Assembly (NCBI GenBank): GCA_017991835.1
Contig: JAGOPY010000001.1
Span: forward strand, 335,892 to 399,891
Direction of reading: 5' to 3'
DNA from: Bacteroidales bacterium
Lineage (GTDB): Bacteria > Bacteroidota > Bacteroidia > Bacteroidales > JAGOPY01
Length of the DNA: 64,000 bases
Part shown: piece by piece, positions 1 to 8,010 of the stretch
Numbering within the stretch: the first letter of the stretch is position 1
Layout: the number at the start of each line of letters is the position of its first letter
Notes under the pieces: model-generated
Told to the model about the DNA's origin: nothing
Databases searched by the model: none
Seen by the model: only the letters and a program-made list of their open reading frames with translations
Translations under genes and position numbers: made by a program

Positions 1-2
1 AC

Positions 3-767
3 ATCGCGGAAAAGTTCCCCGATGTGGTAAAAATGATCCTGCCCTATGGCCATGAAGTAGCATCTCATGGCTATTCGCATGAAGTCGACCAGTGTTTCGA
101 TGTCCTGTCGTACCCTGAACAGACGGAACACCTGCGACGCTCGAAAGATATCCTGGAGACTATCTCCGGCCGGGAGATCATCTCGTTCCGGGCGCCGGCG
201 GCCCGGGTGAACAGGGACACTCCCGCAGCCCTGATCGGAACGGGATTTAAGATCGACAGTTCTGTGGCGCCGCAGCGGTTCGATATGTTCCTGTCGTTCG
301 GCGGGATCAAGAAACTGAACTGGCTGACCGCCCCCCGCCTGCCCTATCTCACACAGGAAAATAACCTGTGGAAAAAAGGGCCCGGGCCAGTTCTTGAAAT
401 ACCTATCTCTGCCCTGCTTATGCCATATATTGGCACAACATTACGCATCTTCCCGCACACGACGGCAGGGCTCAGGCGGATCCTCCATGCTGAAAATGCA
501 GTGAACGGTAAACCGGTTGTGTTCCTCACCCATCCCAACGAATTCATCGACGAAGAACTGGTGGAGGTAAAGACATTGCGCAGAAGCTCCAATTTTATCT
601 CCTACCTGCTCGGGGATGTGGTCAGGCGTAAGCTGAAAATGAGGAACCTCGGCTCAAAAGCCTTGCCCCTGTACGAAAAAGAGATCAGGTTCTTTCATTC
701 CCGCGGTTACGAATTTGTGACCTGCCGGGAGTATTATGAATTGCATAACCCATTAAACACAAAATAA
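3..767 (+). CDS. Polysaccharide deacetylase, NodB fold (5' partial)
   Basis: Probably removes acyl groups from a surface polysaccharide or its precursor. The frame is open from the window edge, so the true start lies upstream and about 254 codons are visible. The segment GHEVASHGYSH near the visible start carries the His-x3-His metal pair. FRAPAAR about 40 residues later is the conserved arginine motif, GFKIDSSV resembles DUF3473-type deacetylases, and FLTHPNEF near residue 170 supplies the late histidine. The next gene begins one base after the stop, so this is the head of what is visible of a polysaccharide operon. Family assignment is firm; the substrate is unknown. Confidence 0.85.
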   Translation: MAEKFPDVVKMILPYGHEVASHGYSHEVDQCFDVLSYPEQTEHLRRSKDILETISGREIISFRAPAARVNRDTPAALIGTGFKIDSSVAPQRFDMFLSFGGIKKLNWLTAPRLPYLTQENNLWKKGPGPVLEIPISALLMPYIGTTLRIFPHTTAGLRRILHAENAVNGKPVVFLTHPNEFIDEELVEVKTLRRSSNFISYLLGDVVRRKLKMRNLGSKALPLYEKEIRFFHSRGYEFVTCREYYELHNPLNTK

Positions 768-768
768 G

Positions 769-1290
769 ATGCCTGCTAACGAAGTACTGGAATTTTACGG
801 CCTTCGCGGGCCTTTTGGAAAGCTCAGGTACGGAGTCCGTTTTGTATGGCGGTTCGTCCTGGATAAAGTCGCATTTTTCTGTTTTATCAAGAGCTGGAGA
901 ACCATCATCCATCGCTGGAGAGGAGTAAATATCGGGAAAGGGGTATATATCGGCCATGAGGTGATGTTCGACCGCGTATTCACCGACCAGATCTTTATCG
1001 GCGATCATACTTCCATTGGCGACAGAACCACGATCACAGCCCATGCCAATATCCCGTCAAATACCCGTTTAAAAAAGATATACCCGAGGCAGATCATGCA
1101 GACCAGGATTGGAAATGGCGTCTGGATCATGCCGAATGTGGTCATAGCCCCGGGGGTAACTATCGGCGATGAAGCTGTTGTGGCCACAGGATCGGTCGTA
1201 ACTAAAGATGTGCCCCCCCGCTGCCTGGTTGGCGGGGTGCCGGCAAAAGTGCTGAAAGATTTATCCGGACACGAGGCTTTTTCCGAATGA
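769..1290 (+). CDS. Hexapeptide-repeat (left-handed beta-helix) acyltransferase
   Basis: A 173-residue O- or N-acyltransferase of the LbetaH family (CysE/WbbJ/NodL type), expected to transfer an acetyl group to a sugar. Hexapeptide rungs are visible from about residue 50 (IGKGVYIG, IGDHTSIG) and again from residue 110 (IGNGVWIMPNVVIAPGVTIG). The typical end VTKDVPPRCLVGGVPAKVL follows. ITAHAN near residue 88 carries the likely catalytic histidine. The gene starts one base after the deacetylase stop and its own stop overlaps the next ATG by four bases (ATGA), indicating translational coupling. Confidence 0.88.
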   Translation: MPANEVLEFYGLRGPFGKLRYGVRFVWRFVLDKVAFFCFIKSWRTIIHRWRGVNIGKGVYIGHEVMFDRVFTDQIFIGDHTSIGDRTTITAHANIPSNTRLKKIYPRQIMQTRIGNGVWIMPNVVIAPGVTIGDEAVVATGSVVTKDVPPRCLVGGVPAKVLKDLSGHEAFSE

Positions 1291-2369
1291 AAATTTTAAT
1301 CGACATCGGCCACCCGGGCGATTTCTACGTTTTTAAGAATACATGTCTCCTGTTGCGGGAAAAAGGCCACCGGATCCTTTTTACGGTCCGGGAAGGCGAA
1401 AATGAAACGGTCCACCTCAGGCATTACGGCTTCGATTTTGACAGCATAGGCCGGAAGAAGAGCAGTTTTATCGGGAAATTATCGGGTCTGCTGCTGTTTA
1501 CGGCCAGGATCTGCCTGGTATCGCTGAAATTCAGACCGGACCTGTACATGAGCCACGGGTCAATGTTTGCGGGGTATTCGGCCAGGCTGTTCCGGAAGCC
1601 GCACCTGGCACTGGAAGATACCGGCAACATGGAACAGATCCGGCTCAGCAAACCGGTTAGCGATGTGATCCTGTCGCCTGATGTCCTCCCGCTGGATTTC
1701 GGCCCGAAGCATATCCGTTACAGGGGATATCATGAACTGGCTTACCTGAGGCCTGAATATTTTACAGCAAATAAGGATATTTACGGATTTTTGAAGATAC
1801 CAGATGGTACGCCGTATGCCATTTTACGTTTTGTTTCATGGAGCGCCTCGCACGATATAGGGCAGAAGGGCCTTTCGGCCGAAGATAAAATCACGCTTGT
1901 AAAAATGCTAAGCCGGAAACTCCAGGTTTTTATTTCCTCTGAGCGGAACCTGGATCCGGACCTGGAGCCATACCGGATCAGTATTCCGGTGACGAAAATG
2001 CACGATGCGCTGGCATTTGCCACTATTTACATCGGTGAAGGAGCTACTATGGCGTCTGAGGCCGGTGTTCTCGGAATCCCATCCGTCTATATCAGCTCCA
2101 TCCGGATCAGCTACACCGAAGACCAGCAAAAATACGGGACGGTTTACAATTTTAGCCGGCTCGACGATGCCCTGGAAACTATTAATCTGCTTTTGGATTC
2201 GCCCGAAGCCAGGGAAAAAGTAAAGCATGGCCGAACCCATCTGCTCGTCGACAAAATTGATGTGACGGCTTTTTTTACCTGGTTTATTGAAAATTATCCC
2301 GAAAGTGCCGAAATAATGAAACAAAATCCTGATTTTCAGAATCATTTTATAGGATCGTTTCATTCTTAA
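1287..2369 (+). CDS. DUF354 family protein, glycosyltransferase-like
   Basis: A 360-residue member of the DUF354 group, which looks like GT-B glycosyltransferases and is common in polysaccharide clusters. The N-terminus MKILIDIGHPGDFYVFKN matches the family signature, followed by a Rossmann-type first half. The second half holds YIGEGATMASEAGVLGIPSVY near residues 250-270, a sugar-nucleotide-binding-like loop shared with UDP-GlcNAc epimerase and MurG-type folds. The start overlaps the acyltransferase stop by four bases. The exact reaction cannot be told from sequence; a glycosyl transfer or epimerase-like step in the same surface glycan is inferred. Confidence 0.8.
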   Translation: MKILIDIGHPGDFYVFKNTCLLLREKGHRILFTVREGENETVHLRHYGFDFDSIGRKKSSFIGKLSGLLLFTARICLVSLKFRPDLYMSHGSMFAGYSARLFRKPHLALEDTGNMEQIRLSKPVSDVILSPDVLPLDFGPKHIRYRGYHELAYLRPEYFTANKDIYGFLKIPDGTPYAILRFVSWSASHDIGQKGLSAEDKITLVKMLSRKLQVFISSERNLDPDLEPYRISIPVTKMHDALAFATIYIGEGATMASEAGVLGIPSVYISSIRISYTEDQQKYGTVYNFSRLDDALETINLLLDSPEAREKVKHGRTHLLVDKIDVTAFFTWFIENYPESAEIMKQNPDFQNHFIGSFHS

Positions 2370-2389
2370 ACAGATATTTCAATTACAAA

Positions 2390-3436
2390 GTGAGGGATTT
2401 TACCATTGCGGCCTATCAAAGGCTTCTCGATACACTTGTCTCCGGGAGCCACACCTTCCAGCCCTACGCCGGATTTCTCGAAAATCCCGCTCCGCGCTGC
2501 ATCATCCTCCGCCACGACGTGGAGGCGCGCTACGGGAATGCGCTGGAAATGGCAAAGATCCAGCATGAAAAAGGGATCCGCGGAACCTACTATTTCCGCT
2601 TCCTGCCGGGGCATTTCGATACCGGTATCATCCGCGAGATCGCCGCTATGGGCCACGAGATCGGCTACCATTACGACGATCTCTCCCATTGTAAAGGCAA
2701 CTATGAGAAAGCGATCAGGCGCTTCGAAAAAAACCTGGCCACCCTGCGTGAGATCGCCCCGGTCAAAACCATCTGCATGGAAGGAGCACCGTTGTCGAAG
2801 TGGGACAACCGATGGCTGTGGGGAAAGGGAGTTCAAAGTTCAAAGTTCAAAGTTCAAAGTTCACTTAATACCGCTCACCGTTCACCGTTCACCGCTCACC
2901 GCTCACCGCTCACCGCTCACAGCTCACCGTTCACCGCTCACTACTCCGACTACGGCATCATCGGCGAACCCTATTTCGACACCGACTTCTCGGATGTCTT
3001 TTACCTCACCGACACCGGCCGCAGATGGGACGGGAAAGGCAGTGTGCGGGATAAAGTTGGGCAGTTGGACAGTTGGGCAGTTGGACAATTGGACAATTGG
3101 ACAGTCGGAAGACACAACCCGGAACCCGGAACCTGGAACCCGGAACTGAAATTTCATTGCACTGCTGATATTATCGCCGCAGCCAGCGCCGGCCTGCTGC
3201 CCGACCGGATCATGTTCACGTTCCACCCGCAGCGCTGGACCGACAGGCCTTTTCCCTGGATCAAGGAGCTGGTGATGCAGAATGCGAAGAACGTAGTGAA
3301 GCGGTTGGTCGTTGGCAGGCGGTTGGCAGCCTGTCCCGGGCGAAGCGAGGGATCGAACAATCGAACAATCGAACAATCGAACAATCGAACAATCGAACAA
3401 TTGAACAATCGAACAATTGAACAATTGAACAATTGA
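2390..3436 (+). CDS. Polysaccharide deacetylase-like protein carrying in-frame short-repeat inserts
   Basis: A NodB-fold deacetylase-like protein of 348 residues with a GTG start. The core motifs are intact: ILRHDVEARYG with the catalytic Asp, GHEIGYHYDD with His-x3-His, ICMEGAPLSKWDNRW, GEPYFDTDFSDVFYLTDTGRRWDG, and MFTFHPQRWTD with the late His. Two loops are enlarged by translated tandem repeats. About 40 residues (SSKFKVQSS, TAHRSP units) sit between WLWGK and DYGIIGEP, and about 30 residues (VGQLDNW, NPEPGTW units) sit between SVRDKV and KFHCTAD. The C-terminus is a translated octamer array (NNRTIEQ units). The conserved blocks stay in one frame throughout, so the gene appears functional. 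It follows the DUF354 gene by 20 bases. Confidence 0.82.
   Translation: MRDFTIAAYQRLLDTLVSGSHTFQPYAGFLENPAPRCIILRHDVEARYGNALEMAKIQHEKGIRGTYYFRFLPGHFDTGIIREIAAMGHEIGYHYDDLSHCKGNYEKAIRRFEKNLATLREIAPVKTICMEGAPLSKWDNRWLWGKGVQSSKFKVQSSLNTAHRSPFTAHRSPLTAHSSPFTAHYSDYGIIGEPYFDTDFSDVFYLTDTGRRWDGKGSVRDKVGQLDSWAVGQLDNWTVGRHNPEPGTWNPELKFHCTADIIAAASAGLLPDRIMFTFHPQRWTDRPFPWIKELVMQNAKNVVKRLVVGRRLAACPGRSEGSNNRTIEQSNNRTIEQLNNRTIEQLNN
2831..2942 (+). repeat. Two adjacent heptamer arrays inside the deacetylase gene
   Basis: About 4.5 units of GTTCAAA are followed after a short spacer by about ten units of G(C/T)TCACC. Both have a 7-bp period and both are translated in frame within the deacetylase. The same two unit families recur elsewhere in the window, in both orientations, near 5101, 17090 and 51121. 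Confidence 0.95.
3056..3148 (+). repeat. Octamer array followed by heptamer array inside the deacetylase gene
   Basis: About six units of the 8-mer GTTGG(A/G)CA are followed by about four units of the 7-mer AACC(C/T)GG. They lie between two conserved deacetylase blocks and are translated without a stop. The octamer recurs in the FemAB gene near 5640 and the heptamer near 17420. Confidence 0.95.
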
Positions 3437-3468
3437 ACAATTGAACAATCGAACAGTTGAACAGTGAA
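3352..3468 (+). repeat. Octamer array GAACAATC/GAACAATT
   Basis: About fourteen 8-bp units. They form the last coding part of the deacetylase gene and run on to the start region of the VanZ-like gene, so they lie across the junction between the two genes. Confidence 0.95.
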
Positions 3469-3858
3469 CTATCTGTGTACTCAGTGGTGAAAAAAATACT
3501 AATCGTCTACAGCCTCCTCATCGTCCTGCTGGCCGTTCTCCCGATCAACAAAGGCGAATCGTTCCTGAATAACAATTACATCCTCCATTTTCGCCTCGAT
3601 TACCTGGCCCACTTTGCCATTTTTATACCCTGGATGGTGATCTCCCGGATATTCTGCTGCCGGACCGGACGGCGGACAGCGCTGAAGATCCTCCCCTGGA
3701 TCGGTATCGGCCTGGCCCTGGCGATCCTCACCGAAGGGGTCCAGTACCTGCTGCCCTACCGGGCGTTCAATATCAACGACCTGGCCGCAAACATCCTCGG
3801 CGTCGCCCTCGGATCACTCGCCTTCGCCTTCGGTAAAAACAAACCCGAACCGTTATAA
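3457..3858 (+). CDS. VanZ-like family membrane protein
   Basis: A 133-residue integral membrane protein of the VanZ-like family, often found with surface-glycan genes; its biochemical role is unsettled. Four hydrophobic segments are visible (IVYSLLIVLLAVLP, AHFAIFIPWMVIS, LPWIGIGLALAI, ANILGVALGSLAF). The family-typical LDYLAHF and EGVQYLLPYRAFNINDLAANILG motifs are present. The first ten residues are read from repeat-derived DNA. An in-frame GTG at 3487 followed by KKIL is an equally good or better start. Confidence 0.82.
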   Translation: MNSELSVYSVVKKILIVYSLLIVLLAVLPINKGESFLNNNYILHFRLDYLAHFAIFIPWMVISRIFCCRTGRRTALKILPWIGIGLALAILTEGVQYLLPYRAFNINDLAANILGVALGSLAFAFGKNKPEPL

Positions 3859-3908
3859 TATTTCACCGTTACATTTATTTCGTTACGAATTATTCGTAAT
3901 TTTATATC

Positions 3909-5015
3909 ATGAATCCATTTATCATTAGCGCCTATTATGGGCCGGATTATTTTTGTGACCGGGAAAAGGAAACGGAACGCCTGATCGGGGCGGTTGTCAA
4001 TGGCCGAAATATGGTTGTCAGTTCGCTTAGACGAATGGGAAAAACTGGCTTGATAAAGCATTTTTTGCACCAGCTGCCGGCGGATGAATTTTTTCTTGTT
4101 TATGTTGATATCGACCAGACAGATTCATTGAACGACCTGGTTAAGGTTCTGATTAACAGTCTTATAAAAATAAAGCAACAAAGCTTTTCAGAAAGAATCA
4201 TTGACTTTATTAAACAGTTTCACCCGGTAATTTCGTTTCATCCGGTCACGGGTCTGCCGGAAGTTGAATTTCGCCAGACAGGCGCCAGTCAGCCGGAAAC
4301 AAGCCTGGTAGCTGTCCTGGAGCATTTGGAAAAGCTTGAAAGGCCGGTAGTGGTTGCCGTGGATGAATTTCAGCGAATCAATGCCTATCCCGACAACCGT
4401 ACCGAAGCATTTTTACGCTCTATTATTCAGCATTTGCATAATGTACGGTTTATCTTTTCGGGAAGCAGCCGGAATATCTTGCTTTCCATGTTTGGAGATC
4501 ACAGCCGGCCATTTTATCAAAGCGCTGATTTTCTCTCCCTTGAAAGGCTCGATCCTATAATCTACCAGGAATTTATCTTGCACCATTTTACAGCAACAGG
4601 AAGAACTATCGGTACCGATGATATTGCAGATTGCATTGCCTGGACCGATAACCATACTTTTTACAGCCAGTATTTATTCAACACGATCTGGGGTTCAGGT
4701 TCTTCTGTGATTGATGCGGAGACTATTCGTGAAATTAAGGAAAACATACTTTCATCAAGGGAAAGCATGTACCTGAATTACCGGAACCTGCTTACCGGTA
4801 ATCAATATCAGCTTTTAAAAGCCATCGCTCTCGAAGGTGGGGCAGAACATCCTAACTCAATAGAATTTATCAGGAAATATAATCTGGGAAGTGCGAGCAC
4901 CGTTAATTCTGCATTAAAAACAATGATGGAGAAAGAGATGATCTATTTCGAATCAGGTCGTTATAAGCTTTACGATGTGTTTCAATTTCACTGGTTCAGA
5001 AAAATGACCGGCTGA
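3909..5015 (+). CDS. AAA/STAND-type ATP-binding protein of the archaeal-ATPase group
   Basis: A 368-residue P-loop ATPase resembling the ATPase_2 (archaeal ATPase) family. Near residue 38, SSLRRMGKTGLIKHF is the Walker A loop. VVVAVDEFQRI near residue 150 is Walker B, and FIFSGSSRNILLSMF is a sensor-like segment. The last 90 residues look like a winged-helix domain (LGSASTVNSALKTMMEKEMIY). It is preceded by an AT-rich spacer and is lower in GC than the genes around it. It interrupts a polysaccharide cluster to which it has no obvious functional link, so it may be an insertion of accessory DNA. Role unknown; such proteins are often linked to defence or mobile loci. Confidence 0.78.
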   Translation: MNPFIISAYYGPDYFCDREKETERLIGAVVNGRNMVVSSLRRMGKTGLIKHFLHQLPADEFFLVYVDIDQTDSLNDLVKVLINSLIKIKQQSFSERIIDFIKQFHPVISFHPVTGLPEVEFRQTGASQPETSLVAVLEHLEKLERPVVVAVDEFQRINAYPDNRTEAFLRSIIQHLHNVRFIFSGSSRNILLSMFGDHSRPFYQSADFLSLERLDPIIYQEFILHHFTATGRTIGTDDIADCIAWTDNHTFYSQYLFNTIWGSGSSVIDAETIREIKENILSSRESMYLNYRNLLTGNQYQLLKAIALEGGAEHPNSIEFIRKYNLGSASTVNSALKTMMEKEMIYFESGRYKLYDVFQFHWFRKMTG

Positions 5016-5058
5016 GCGTGGTAAAAAAAATCTTATACTTTTCAGCCACCGCATCAAC

Positions 5059-6192
5059 ATGCTGGCAATCCGCACCGAAGGGTCCCGGTTCATGCTGCAC
5101 TCAACTTTGAACTTTGAACTGATCACCGATCCTGTCACTCTCCGAACCCTCGGCTGGGAAGCCTTTGTCGCCTCCCACCCGGAAGGGACGGTGTTCCAGT
5201 CGCCCGACATGTACGAGCTGTTCAGCCGGACGGCCAACATGAAGCCGGTGGCTGTCGGCGTGCAGGATAAAACCACGGGCAGCCTGGCGGGAATCCTTCT
5301 CGGCGTTGTGATCCGTGAGATGAAAGGGCCGCTGGGCTATTTCTCATCCCGGACAGTTGTTTACGGCGGGCCGCTGGTGGTTACGACGAGACAGGGAGAC
5401 AGGGAAAGGGTGGTGGAATTGTTGCTGGAGGAATTGATACGGCGGGTGAAGAACCGGTCAGTGTTTATCCAGTTCCGGAATTTTGCCGACCTGAAAGAAT
5501 ACCGGAAAGTCTTTTTCAGCTTCGGCTTCCGGCACCGCGACCGGCTGAACCTGCTGGTCGACACCTCCGGCCCGGAGATCGTCAGGAAAAACATGAGCCC
5601 GTCGCGCTGGCGGCAGATCAGGAAGGGGATGGGGCAGCCCGACAGTTGGACAGTTGGACAGTTGGACAGTGGGGGAAACCCTTTTGCCGAGCTCATCTCG
5701 CCTGAGAACCTGGGCCAGGTAAGGGAGTTCTACGATATCCTCCTGGATCTTTACAGGCACAAAGTGAAAAAGCCGTTGCCGGGATGGGATTTCTTTGAGT
5801 CGTTCTACCATCTTTCGGCAGAGGGTAAACTGGGGGTGATCAAACTGGTGAAATACCGGGGCCGGATCATCGGAGGCATCCTCTCACCGGTGACGCCCGG
5901 CAAAACGATTTATGAATGGTATGTCTGCGGGCTCGACCAGCAATACCGGGAAGCCCATCCCAGTGTCCTGGCCACCTGGGCGGCCATCGACCATGCCCTG
6001 CACAACGGGATACCGCAGTTTGATTTTATGGGTGTCGGAATCCCCGAGAGAGAATACGGGGTGCGGGAGTTCAAGATGCGGTTCGGGGGCAAAACGGTCA
6101 ACTACGGCCGGTTTGCACGGATCAACAACAAAACGGTTTATACCATCTCGGAGATAGGGTTCAATATCCTGTCTTTGCTGAAAAAGATCTGA
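5059..6192 (+). CDS. FemAB-like GNAT-fold aminoacyl/acyltransferase
   Basis: A 377-residue protein of the FemAB-related acyltransferase group, some of which work in exopolysaccharide loci. The features are GTVFQSPDMYELF near residue 45, KNMSPSRWRQIRKG near 178, VKYRGRIIGGILSP, and IYEWYVCGLDQQYR followed by DFMGVGIPEREYGVREFKMRFGG. The start is uncertain: Met1, or Met12 at 5092, just before a short GTTCAAA-type array that encodes LNFEL. A 34-bp octamer array is translated in frame as a DSWTVGQLDS insert after RKGMGQP. The gene is in the polysaccharide cluster. Confidence 0.78.
   Translation: MLAIRTEGSRFMLHSTLNFELITDPVTLRTLGWEAFVASHPEGTVFQSPDMYELFSRTANMKPVAVGVQDKTTGSLAGILLGVVIREMKGPLGYFSSRTVVYGGPLVVTTRQGDRERVVELLLEELIRRVKNRSVFIQFRNFADLKEYRKVFFSFGFRHRDRLNLLVDTSGPEIVRKNMSPSRWRQIRKGMGQPDSWTVGQLDSGGNPFAELISPENLGQVREFYDILLDLYRHKVKKPLPGWDFFESFYHLSAEGKLGVIKLVKYRGRIIGGILSPVTPGKTIYEWYVCGLDQQYREAHPSVLATWAAIDHALHNGIPQFDFMGVGIPEREYGVREFKMRFGGKTVNYGRFARINNKTVYTISEIGFNILSLLKKI
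5639..5672 (+). repeat. Octamer array ACAGTTGG inside the FemAB-like gene
   Basis: Four units with an 8-bp period, of the same family as the array at 3056. It encodes a hydrophilic insert between two conserved helical segments and does not break the frame. Confidence 0.92.
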
Positions 6193-6193
6193 G

Positions 6194-6262
6194 GTTGGCT
6201 TAAAACTTGATTTGGTAGTCCGACGGGTGAATCCGTTGGTTGCCAGTGATCGTGCTCCAGCA
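6194..6262. repeat. Degenerate relic of the GTCTCAAAAGT MITE family (tentative)
   Basis: Contains GGCTTAAAACTTGATTTGG, TAGTCCGACGGGTGAATCCG, TTGGTTGCC and GTGCTCCAGCA. These match in order the left end and parts of the core of the MITE at 31668, but with a shortened middle and no right end. The call rests on motif order only. Confidence 0.4.
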
Positions 6263-6338
6263 TATATACCTGATCCAAACTCCGTGTAATCTGTGGTGAA
6301 AAAAAATAACTAATTTTAACCGCCTAACCCCAATCCCG

Positions 6339-7880
6339 ATGATCCGACGCCGGACGATTATTTACCTGCTGATCGATATCCTGATCGTCACCGTTTCATT
6401 CCTGCTGTTCATCTGGATCAAACCGGCATCCAGGGCGGTCTATCTCCCCACCTACTTCCCCCCGTTCCTTTTCTTCCTTTTCCTGTGGCTCGGCGTTTCC
6501 GTCACGATCGATAAATACCGCCTGTACAAAAAGAAGACCCTGCGCGATGTCCTGTTTCCCGTTATCATCGGCGACCTGATCATCCTTTTCGCCGTTGTCC
6601 TGCTGATCGTTTTCTTCCAGCAGTTCAATTATTCCAGGATGATCGTCTTCGGAACCATTGGGTTGTCGTTTCTGCTGGAACTACTGTTTTCCTACATCTA
6701 CTATTACAACCGGAACCTGAGCCGCGATGCCGAGCATTTCGACACCTTCGCACAGGCCCGGATCAAAGCCAAAGCCGGCCTGCTGGAACCCGAAGAGGTG
6801 GAACAGCTTCTCCGCGAGAGGCCCGATGCCCCTTCCCTTCCGCTGAACCGGGAGCTGATCCGGCAGGAAGCGGGCGAGGAGGTCCTGGAATATATCGAAT
6901 TATTTATCGATGCGGAACACCGCCGCACGCTGGTGATATCCACCACCACGCCGTTCAACATTCAGAGCCAGCCGGAGGGGTACTTCGACGCTATCGTGAA
7001 CCTGCACCAGGTAAACGATTTCAAGAGGATCAACAAGTTCTTTGAGGCCGTGAACAGCCGTTTACCGATGTATGGCCTTTACATCAACTGCGCCTATACC
7101 AATGTGATCCGGAAACGGAAGATCATGCGGAAATACCCGCCGGTGATCAACGGGATATTTTATTTCTTTCATTTCATTTTCATGCGGATCTTCCCCAAAC
7201 TGCCGTTTACCAAGAAGATCTATTTCTGGATAACGAATGGCTACAACCGGTCGCTTTCGAAGGCAGAGACTTTCGGACGGTTGTATTCCTGCGGGTTCGA
7301 GCTGATCAACGACCGGCAGATCGGCAATCTGCACTATTTCGTGGCCCGGAAGATACAGGAGCCTTCATTCGACTACCATCCGACCTACGGGATGCTGATC
7401 CGCCTGCGCCGCGTGGGAAAAGAGGGAAAGATCATCTATGTCTACAAAATGCGGACCATGCACCCTTATTCTGAGTATCTGCAGGATTATGTGTATAAGA
7501 CGTCGGACCTGCAGGAGGGGGGGAAATTCCGGAACGATTTCCGTGTAAGCACAACGGGCCGGATCATGCGGAAGCTCTGGATCGACGAGCTGCCGATGCT
7601 GATCAACCTGCTGCGGGGCGACCTGAAGCTGGTCGGGGTGAGGCCGCTGAGCCAGCACTATTTTGAGCTTTACAGCGAAGAACTGCGGGCGAAACGGATC
7701 CGGACCCGCCCGGGACTGATCCCGCCATTCTATGCCGACATGCCGAAGACGCTGGAAGAGATCCAGTCTTCGGAAGACCGTTACCTCGACGCATATTTCC
7801 GGCATCCCTTCCTGACCGACTGGCGCTATTTCTGGAAAGCGTTTTACAATATCGTGGTGCGGAGGGCCAGGAGTAATTGA
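6339..7880 (+). CDS. Polyisoprenyl-phosphate sugar-1-phosphate transferase (initiating sugar transferase)
   Basis: Expected to start glycan assembly by moving a sugar phosphate onto undecaprenyl phosphate at the inner membrane. The 513-residue protein begins with four membrane helices (to about residue 125). A middle domain (about 150-340) resembles a degenerate SAM-methyltransferase fold (DAIVNLHQVNDFKRINKFF). It ends with the bacterial sugar transferase domain: YKMRTM near residue 370, RVSTTGRIMRKLWIDELP, and NLLRGDLKLVGVRPLS. The usual catalytic Asp-Glu pair is present in WIDELP. This is the anchor gene that marks the cluster as a capsule or exopolysaccharide locus. Confidence 0.88.
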   Translation: MIRRRTIIYLLIDILIVTVSFLLFIWIKPASRAVYLPTYFPPFLFFLFLWLGVSVTIDKYRLYKKKTLRDVLFPVIIGDLIILFAVVLLIVFFQQFNYSRMIVFGTIGLSFLLELLFSYIYYYNRNLSRDAEHFDTFAQARIKAKAGLLEPEEVEQLLRERPDAPSLPLNRELIRQEAGEEVLEYIELFIDAEHRRTLVISTTTPFNIQSQPEGYFDAIVNLHQVNDFKRINKFFEAVNSRLPMYGLYINCAYTNVIRKRKIMRKYPPVINGIFYFFHFIFMRIFPKLPFTKKIYFWITNGYNRSLSKAETFGRLYSCGFELINDRQIGNLHYFVARKIQEPSFDYHPTYGMLIRLRRVGKEGKIIYVYKMRTMHPYSEYLQDYVYKTSDLQEGGKFRNDFRVSTTGRIMRKLWIDELPMLINLLRGDLKLVGVRPLSQHYFELYSEELRAKRIRTRPGLIPPFYADMPKTLEEIQSSEDRYLDAYFRHPFLTDWRYFWKAFYNIVVRRARSN

Positions 7881-7896
7881 GTTTTCATGTTGATTA

Positions 7897-8000
7897 TTAA
7901 CCACATAGGCACATAGAACACATAGAGAACACATAGATTTGTATTCATGAAAATTCTTCCTATGTGATTCCTATGTGCCCTATGTGTCTATGTGGTTTAA
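7897..8000. repeat. Long imperfect palindrome built of CACATAGG-like words
   Basis: The left arm AACCACATAGGCACATAG pairs with the right arm CTATGTGTCTATGTGGTT. The arms contain several copies of the word CACATAG and its complement. It resembles in layout the palindromes at 22871 and 33214. It could form a long hairpin downstream of the sugar transferase gene and upstream of the Wzi-like gene. Confidence 0.85.
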
Positions 8001-8010
8001 ATAGAATCCT

